In this document: positions 12,594 through 15,806 of the stretch, piece by piece
How the letters are laid out: each line of letters opens with the position of its first letter
Numbering within the stretch: the first letter of the stretch is position 1
Origin: Gaiellales bacterium
GTDB taxonomy: Bacteria; Actinomycetota; Thermoleophilia; Gaiellales; F1-60-MAGs149
Assembly (NCBI GenBank): GCA_030831375.1
Contig: JAURLF010000159.1
Span: 1 to 15,806 of the forward strand
Reading direction: 5' to 3'
DNA: 15,806 bases
The notes under the pieces: model-generated
What the model saw: only the letters and a program-made list of their open reading frames with translations
What the model was told of the DNA's origin: nothing
Databases searched by the model: none
Position numbers and translations under genes: made by a program

Positions 12594-13739
12594 TCAGTAC
12601 GGGCGGACGGCGCCCTGGTAGTCGCTGCGGCTCGACATCGACGAGATCTTCACGACGTCGCCGGTCTGCGGGGCGTGGATGTACTGCCCGCCGCCGATGT
12701 ACATGCCCATGTGGCCGAGGTCCGGGCGGTAGAACACGAGGTCACCGGGCAGCAGCTGGTCGGCGGGGACGCGCACGCCCTCGTTCCACTGCGAACCGGT
12801 GAAGTGGGAGAGGCCGACGCCGACCTGCGCGTAGGCGTACTTCGTCAGGCCGGAGCAGTCGAAGCCGCTCGGCGACTCGCCGCCCCAGACGTACGGCGTG
12901 CCGAGGAACTGCATCGCGACGGACACGGCCTGCGCCCCGATCGAGCCGTCCGTGGGCGGCAGCTCGATCGCCTGCACGGCCGCGGCGGCGTCGCCGAGGT
13001 CGGCAGAGCCGCCGAGGGCGATGTCGCCGCCGCCGCCTCCGCCGCCCTGGTTGGCCGCCTCCTGTGCCGCGAGCGCGGCGAGGGCCTGCTGGCGGATCCG
13101 CTCCTGGCGGGCCTGCTCCTCGGCGATCAGCTGGGCGATCTCGTCCTCGAGGCCGGCGGCCAGCGACTGCTGCTGGGCGATTCCCTGCTCGATCGCGGCG
13201 CGCTCGGCCTCGCGCTGGGCGCGCAGCTCCTTCGCGCGGGCCTCCTGGCGGTCGAGCTTGCCCTGGCGCTCATTGAGGGAGCGGCGGTCGGCCTGCAGGC
13301 CCTGCACGAGGTCGCCGGCCTGGGTCTGCGTGCGCGTGAACAGCTCGGACACGGCGAGGACCTCGCTGAGCGACTCCTGGCCGAGGATCGAGGACAGGAG
13401 GTCGGGCTCGCCGACGCGGTAGGACTGCTCGAGCTTGCGGTGCAGCTCGCCCTGCGTGGTGCGCAGGTTGTCCTTCGTGATCCGGATCATCCTGCGGTTG
13501 AAGGCGATGTCCTCCTCGACCTGGTCGAGCTCGAGCACGGCCTGGTTGTAGCGCTCGATGGCCGGCGTCAGCTCCTCGCCGAGCCGCGCCATCTCGGCGC
13601 GGGCGGCCTCGGCCTGCGCGCGCTTGGAGGAGATGTCGGCTCGCTGCGCCGACGCGGGGACCGGCAGGGCCGCGACGAGGGCCAGCACGAGCGCCGCGAG
13701 GGCTACGGCGAGGGCATGGCGAGTCGAGGAGAGCGGCAT
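12594..13739 (-). CDS. Secreted coiled-coil NlpC/P60 peptidoglycan endopeptidase
   Basis: This 381-residue exported protein has a signal peptide at residues 1-31 (hydrophobic AVALAALVLALVAAL, cleavage after ASA). A long charged coiled coil follows at about 33-228, then a glycine linker (232-238), and a C-terminal NlpC/P60 domain from about 268. The domain shows FLGTPYVWGGESP (278-290), the nucleophile Cys295 in DCSGL, His343 in LGHMGMYIGG and the third polar residue His355 in IHAP. Such enzymes cut peptide stems in peptidoglycan, and the coiled coil usually keeps the enzyme inactive or recruits it to a divisome or FtsEX-like partner, as in RipC/PcsB-type proteins. ATG 13739 gives a clean signal peptide; the open frame upstream does not look like protein. 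A possible TATCCA box lies 6 nt before the ATG. tRNA-Arg lies downstream on the same strand. Confidence 0.92.
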   Translation of the reverse strand: MPLSSTRHALAVALAALVLALVAALPVPASAQRADISSKRAQAEAARAEMARLGEELTPAIERYNQAVLELDQVEEDIAFNRRMIRITKDNLRTTQGELHRKLEQSYRVGEPDLLSSILGQESLSEVLAVSELFTRTQTQAGDLVQGLQADRRSLNERQGKLDRQEARAKELRAQREAERAAIEQGIAQQQSLAAGLEDEIAQLIAEEQARQERIRQQALAALAAQEAANQGGGGGGGDIALGGSADLGDAAAAVQAIELPPTDGSIGAQAVSVAMQFLGTPYVWGGESPSGFDCSGLTKYAYAQVGVGLSHFTGSQWNEGVRVPADQLLPGDLVFYRPDLGHMGMYIGGGQYIHAPQTGDVVKISSMSSRSDYQGAVRPY

Positions 13740-13761
13740 CAGGGGTGGATACGCGGCCCGG

Positions 13762-13836
13762 CGGCGCAGTCCTGCGCCGGAACCGCCCGATCGGGGCGGC
13801 GGGGTGCGTCCTGGTTGTGTGCGGACTGCTTCGCAC
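13762..13836 (-). other. Hairpin-rich region upstream of the NlpC/P60 gene
   Basis: Three inverted repeats follow one another: CGGCGCA/TGCGCCG with a 4-nt loop (13762-13779), CCGCCC/GGGCGG with a 5-nt loop (13783-13799), and GTGCG/CGCAC with an 8-nt loop (13819-13836). They lie in the 163-nt gap between divergent genes. This may be a structured 5' leader or only GC-rich promoter DNA; I could not match it to a known riboswitch. Confidence 0.35.
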
Positions 13837-13890
13837 CGTATCACCGGTTCGGCCGCAAGTCGCATCACGGTACGGCAACGGCGCGGCCTC

Positions 13891-13896
13891 TACGCT
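13891..13896 (+). promoter_or_regulatory. Candidate -10 box, leaderless promoter of small membrane protein
   Basis: TACGCT is followed by 6 nt and the GTG start at 13903, with no Shine-Dalgarno. The same hexamer precedes the zinc-ribbon gene. This is the main reason for choosing GTG 13903. Confidence 0.5.
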
Positions 13897-13902
13897 GCGC
13901 CC

Positions 13903-14112
13903 GTGGACACCTCCTCCGACGTGCAGTGGCTGCTCTGGCTCGGCGGCTCCGCGGCCGTGCTCGCCGTGTCCGTCCTGTCCGTCGGCAGCGTGCTCCTGCG
14001 CGGCCCGCGTGGCTCCGACGTGCCGATCTGGGGCGGCGCCCTGCGGGCCATCGGCCTCGTCCTCGCCGTCCTCGCCGTCGGACTCGTCGGTGCCTGGCTG
14101 ATCGCGCGCTGA
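13903..14112 (+). CDS. Small two-helix membrane protein (hypothetical)
   Basis: This is a 69-residue protein with two transmembrane helices, about 9-31 (WLLWLGGSAAVLAVSVLSVG) and 45-67 (GALRAIGLVLAVLAVGLVGAW), joined by a short loop RGPRGSDVPI. The frame is open far upstream, but only the region after GTG 13903 looks like protein; earlier codons are a shadow of the NlpC/P60 gene. The leaderless -10 supports this start. The hydrophobicity pattern and compact size favour a real gene, though no family is recognised. It is divergent from the NlpC/P60 gene and is followed by tRNA-Phe on the same strand. Confidence 0.6.
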   Translation: MDTSSDVQWLLWLGGSAAVLAVSVLSVGSVLLRGPRGSDVPIWGGALRAIGLVLAVLAVGLVGAWLIAR

Positions 14113-14140
14113 ACCCGCGCGCCGGCCCGCGGGCCGCTGG

Positions 14141-14146
14141 TATCGT
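14141..14146 (+). promoter_or_regulatory. Candidate -10 box of tRNA-Phe
   Basis: TATCGT ends 10 nt before the tRNA 5' end at 14157. A GC-rich 14-bp palindrome (14123-14136) occupies the -35 area, so the -35 is unclear. Confidence 0.4.
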
Positions 14147-14156
14147 GCGGCCGCGC

Positions 14157-14229
14157 GGCGAGGTAGCTCAGTTGGTAGAGCACGCGACTGAAAATCGCGG
14201 TGTCCCCGGTTCGAGCCCGGGCCTCGCCA
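14157..14229 (+). tRNA. tRNA-Phe, anticodon GAA
   Basis: This 73-nt cloverleaf has the acceptor GGCGAGG/CCTCGCC, D-arm GCTC-AGTTGGTA-GAGC, anticodon stem CGCGA/TCGCG with loop CTGAAAA (anticodon GAA), variable loop GTGTC, T-arm CCCGG-TTCGAGC-CCGGG and discriminator A73. All stems pair perfectly. CCA is not encoded. It ends 28 nt before the convergent P450 gene stop. Confidence 0.97.
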
Positions 14230-14257
14230 CTCCCCCGGACCGGTGCGCGTCGGACCC

Positions 14258-15511
14258 CTACCTCGCGGTGATCCGGACCGGGAACTCCTTGAGCCCGTTG
14301 GTGAAGTTCGAGACCAGCCGGCGCTCGGGACCGGTCTGCTCGATCGACTTCAGGCGCGGGAACAGCTGCTCGTAGAGGACCTGGATCTCGAGCCGCGCCA
14401 AGTGCGTGCCGATGCAGTAGTGGGGTCCCCCGCGGCCGAAGGCCAGGTGCTCGTCCTTCTTGCGCGTGAAGTCGAGCACGTGCGGGTTCGGGAAGGCGCT
14501 CGGGTCGCGGTTGGCGGCGGCGAACCAGACGACGACGCGCTCGCCCTCCGCGATCTCGACGCCGTGCAGCTCGGTGTCGGCGGTGGCGGTGCGTCGGAAG
14601 TGCCAGACCGGCGAGGCGATCCGCACCAGCTCGTCGACGGACTGCGGGGTGACGCCCCCGGGGGCGCTGAACTCGGCCATCGCGCGGTCGTCGCGCAGGA
14701 GCGCGAGCAGGCCGAGCGCCATCGACTGCCGCGTCGTCTCGTTGCCGGCGACGACGAACAGGGCGAAGTTGTTGTCGAGGTCGCGGTCGCTGAGGGGGCA
14801 GCCGTCGATCTCCATGGTGGCGAGGATCGAGAGCACGTCATCCTCGGGCTGCGCGCGCCGGCGTTCGATCGTCTCGCGGCCCATCGCACACAGCTCGGCC
14901 GCCGCCTCGCTGCCGAACGGGAGGTACTTGTAGGCCTCCGCCTCGGGCGAGCCGACGACGAACTTGGCGATCTCGGGGTCCGAGTCGATGATCATGCGGT
15001 CGCCGAGCTCGATGAAGCGGTCCCACTGGCTCTCCGGCAGCCCGAGCAGGGTGCCGAGCACGCGGATCGGGATCAGCGCGGCGACGTCGTGGACCCAGCA
15101 GATGTCCTGCTTCTCGAAGGCCTCGTCGAGGACGCCGTCGACGATCCCGCGCAACTGATCCGTGTAGCGGGCAATCGACTTCGGCGTGAAGTCGCGGGCG
15201 AACGGCCGGCGCCACGCGGTGTGCAGCGGCGGATCGGTCTCCATGAAGTTGCGGCGCGCCTCGAGCACGTCCGGCTCGACCGCGCCGATGCGGGCCGACC
15301 CGCCGACCTGGGACGAGAACAGCGTGGCGTTCTTGAGCACGTGCAGGACGTCGTCGTACGTCGTCACGCACCAGAAGCCGTCGCCGTCGGGCTCGGGGTG
15401 GCGGTAGACGGGGGCGTGCTCCTGCAGCCACGCGAACACGTCCCAGGGCTCGCGCTCGGCGAACAGCTGGTGGTCGAGCAGGTCGAACTTCGGGGCCTCG
15501 ATCGCGGACAT
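14258..15511 (-). CDS. Cytochrome P450, CYP125/CYP142-like
   Basis: This is a complete 417-residue soluble bacterial P450. ETDPPLHTAWRRPFARDFTP (91-110) is the usual C-helix region. The I-helix oxygen-activation motif is VVAGNETTR (253-261). The ExxR pair is E294/R297 in DELVRI. The heme-binding loop is FGRGGPHYCIG (358-368), with axial Cys366. The AGNETTR form of the I-helix and the C-terminal RLVSNFTNGLKEFPV recall CYP125, CYP142 and CYP124, monooxygenases that hydroxylate sterol side chains or branched lipids; the actual substrate is unknown. ATG 15511 has a strong AGGGAGG Shine-Dalgarno about 7 nt upstream. It is divergent from a TetR gene, a common regulator/P450 arrangement, with inverted repeats in the promoter. 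No ferredoxin gene is in view. Confidence 0.93.
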   Translation of the reverse strand: MSAIEAPKFDLLDHQLFAEREPWDVFAWLQEHAPVYRHPEPDGDGFWCVTTYDDVLHVLKNATLFSSQVGGSARIGAVEPDVLEARRNFMETDPPLHTAWRRPFARDFTPKSIARYTDQLRGIVDGVLDEAFEKQDICWVHDVAALIPIRVLGTLLGLPESQWDRFIELGDRMIIDSDPEIAKFVVGSPEAEAYKYLPFGSEAAAELCAMGRETIERRRAQPEDDVLSILATMEIDGCPLSDRDLDNNFALFVVAGNETTRQSMALGLLALLRDDRAMAEFSAPGGVTPQSVDELVRIASPVWHFRRTATADTELHGVEIAEGERVVVWFAAANRDPSAFPNPHVLDFTRKKDEHLAFGRGGPHYCIGTHLARLEIQVLYEQLFPRLKSIEQTGPERRLVSNFTNGLKEFPVRITAR

Positions 15512-15514
15512 CCG

Positions 15515-15540
15515 CTGCCTCCCTCAGGGGGTGGAGGCAG
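15515..15540. repeat. Perfect 8-bp inverted repeat over the P450 Shine-Dalgarno
   Basis: CTGCCTCC and GGAGGCAG are separated by 10 nt. On the P450 strand the arm nearer the gene contains the GGAGG Shine-Dalgarno, and the far arm abuts or overlaps the -10 box. It may be a regulator site or an RNA hairpin. Confidence 0.6.
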
Positions 15541-15566
15541 CCTACAGGATTGGATCCAAAACGCAA
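15539..15566 (-). promoter_or_regulatory. Candidate P450 promoter
   Basis: On the minus strand TTGCGT (15566-15561), a 16-nt spacer and TAGGCT (15544-15539) fit a vegetative-type promoter. It faces the P450 gene and lies 66 bp from the TetR -10 box. Confidence 0.5.
15550..15559. promoter_or_regulatory. Candidate TetR operator (TTGGATCCAA)
   Basis: A perfect 10-bp palindrome lies wholly inside the -35/-10 spacer of the P450 promoter. This is where a TetR-family repressor from the divergent gene would be expected to bind. It stands out as AT-rich within GC-rich DNA. Confidence 0.5.
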
Positions 15567-15631
15567 CGGCGCCCGGCGTCGCCCTGTCGGGCCGGCCGTG
15601 TGAGACGCTGCTTCGTGTCCTATTTGTGCCG

Positions 15632-15637
15632 TACACT
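15632..15637 (+). promoter_or_regulatory. Candidate -10 box, leaderless promoter of TetR gene
   Basis: TACACT ends 8 nt before ATG 15646, with no Shine-Dalgarno between them. The -35 is weak. Confidence 0.5.
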
Positions 15638-15645
15638 CCCGGCCC

Positions 15646-15806
15646 ATGCCGAAACTCCGCGACGAGACCTACGCCGCCCGCCGGGCCCACATCCTCGACG
15701 CGGCACGTGCGTGCTTCTCCCGCAAGGGCTTCCACGCCGCCTCGATGCTCGACCTGCAGGCCGAGGCCGGCGTCTCCGCCGGCGCGATCTACGTCTACTT
15801 CCCGAG
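15646..15806 (+). CDS. TetR/AcrR-family transcriptional regulator, N-terminal fragment
   Basis: The gene runs off the right edge after 53 codons. The visible residues are the DNA-binding domain of the family: RRAHILDAARACFSRKGFHA (helix 1 and turn), then MLDLQAEAGVSAGAIYVYFP, the helix-turn-helix with the diagnostic G(V/I)S.G..Y.YF ending. The ligand-binding domain is outside the window. It is divergent from the P450 gene, separated by 134 nt that hold both promoters and two inverted repeats, so it is probably the autoregulating repressor of the P450, responding to a hydrophobic small molecule. That function is inferred from arrangement alone. Confidence 0.9.
   Translation, partial: MPKLRDETYAARRAHILDAARACFSRKGFHAASMLDLQAEAGVSAGAIYVYFP

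Noticed and set aside
13740..13902. ydaO-type c-di-AMP riboswitch before the NlpC/P60 gene
   Set aside because: It was considered because of the gene type, but the conserved sequence blocks of that riboswitch are not recognisable here.
14123..14136. 14-bp GC palindrome before tRNA-Phe as a terminator
   Set aside because: The stem would be only about 5 bp with a usable loop and has no T-run. Such palindromes arise easily at this GC content, so no terminator is called.
12478..14229. tRNA genes as integration sites for a genomic island
   Set aside because: No integrase, direct repeat of a tRNA 3' end or change in gene style is visible next to either tRNA.

Overview
This is chromosomal DNA from a very GC-rich actinobacterium. 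The best guess is a deep-branching lineage such as Thermoleophilia/Solirubrobacterales. That placement is inferred from base composition, protein style, CTGGCACTC-type CIRCE operators, and many genes that start 6-8 nt after a TANNNT -10 box with no Shine-Dalgarno (leaderless transcripts). No insertion sequence, integrase, phage module or CRISPR array is visible. Coding density is high and no stretch over 300 nt lacks a gene.

Left part (1-3260): the 3' end of an ABC-2 type permease gene; a small convergent membrane-protein ORF; a small protein with four CxxC knuckles; a minus-strand pair (ASCH-domain protein, then a 3-hydroxyisobutyrate-dehydrogenase-family oxidoreductase) joined by a GTGA overlap; and a divergent MFS transporter.

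Chaperone locus (3261-5534): groES-groEL behind a promoter flanked by two CIRCE inverted repeats, implying HrcA heat-shock control, and closed by a strong hairpin. A CDGSH iron-sulfur protein gene follows and meets the next operon tail to tail.

Minus-strand operon (10814 to 5806, in transcription order): PAP2-superfamily membrane enzyme, zinc-ribbon SAM methyltransferase, PIG-V-like polytopic mannosyltransferase, DDAH/arginine-deiminase-fold hydrolase, MidA-family (NDUFAF7-like) methyltransferase. The first three look like an envelope lipid/glycan module. The last two overlap by four bases and pair a putative protein arginine methyltransferase with an enzyme of the methylarginine-hydrolase family. 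A leaderless -10 box lies just before the hydrolase, so this pair may also be transcribed alone.

Right part (10874-15806): a YgfZ-type folate-dependent Fe-S maintenance protein; an uncharacterised protein with a YubB/Api92-like segment; a tRNA-Arg with the unusual anticodon GCG; a secreted coiled-coil NlpC/P60 peptidoglycan hydrolase; a two-helix small membrane protein; tRNA-Phe(GAA); and a CYP125/142-like cytochrome P450 divergent from a truncated TetR regulator gene. Candidate operators lie in the P450 promoter.

The strongest leads are the DDAH-MidA pair, the tRNA-Arg(GCG), the double-CIRCE architecture and the TetR/P450 operator region. All functional statements rest on motif recognition by eye; no database search was run.
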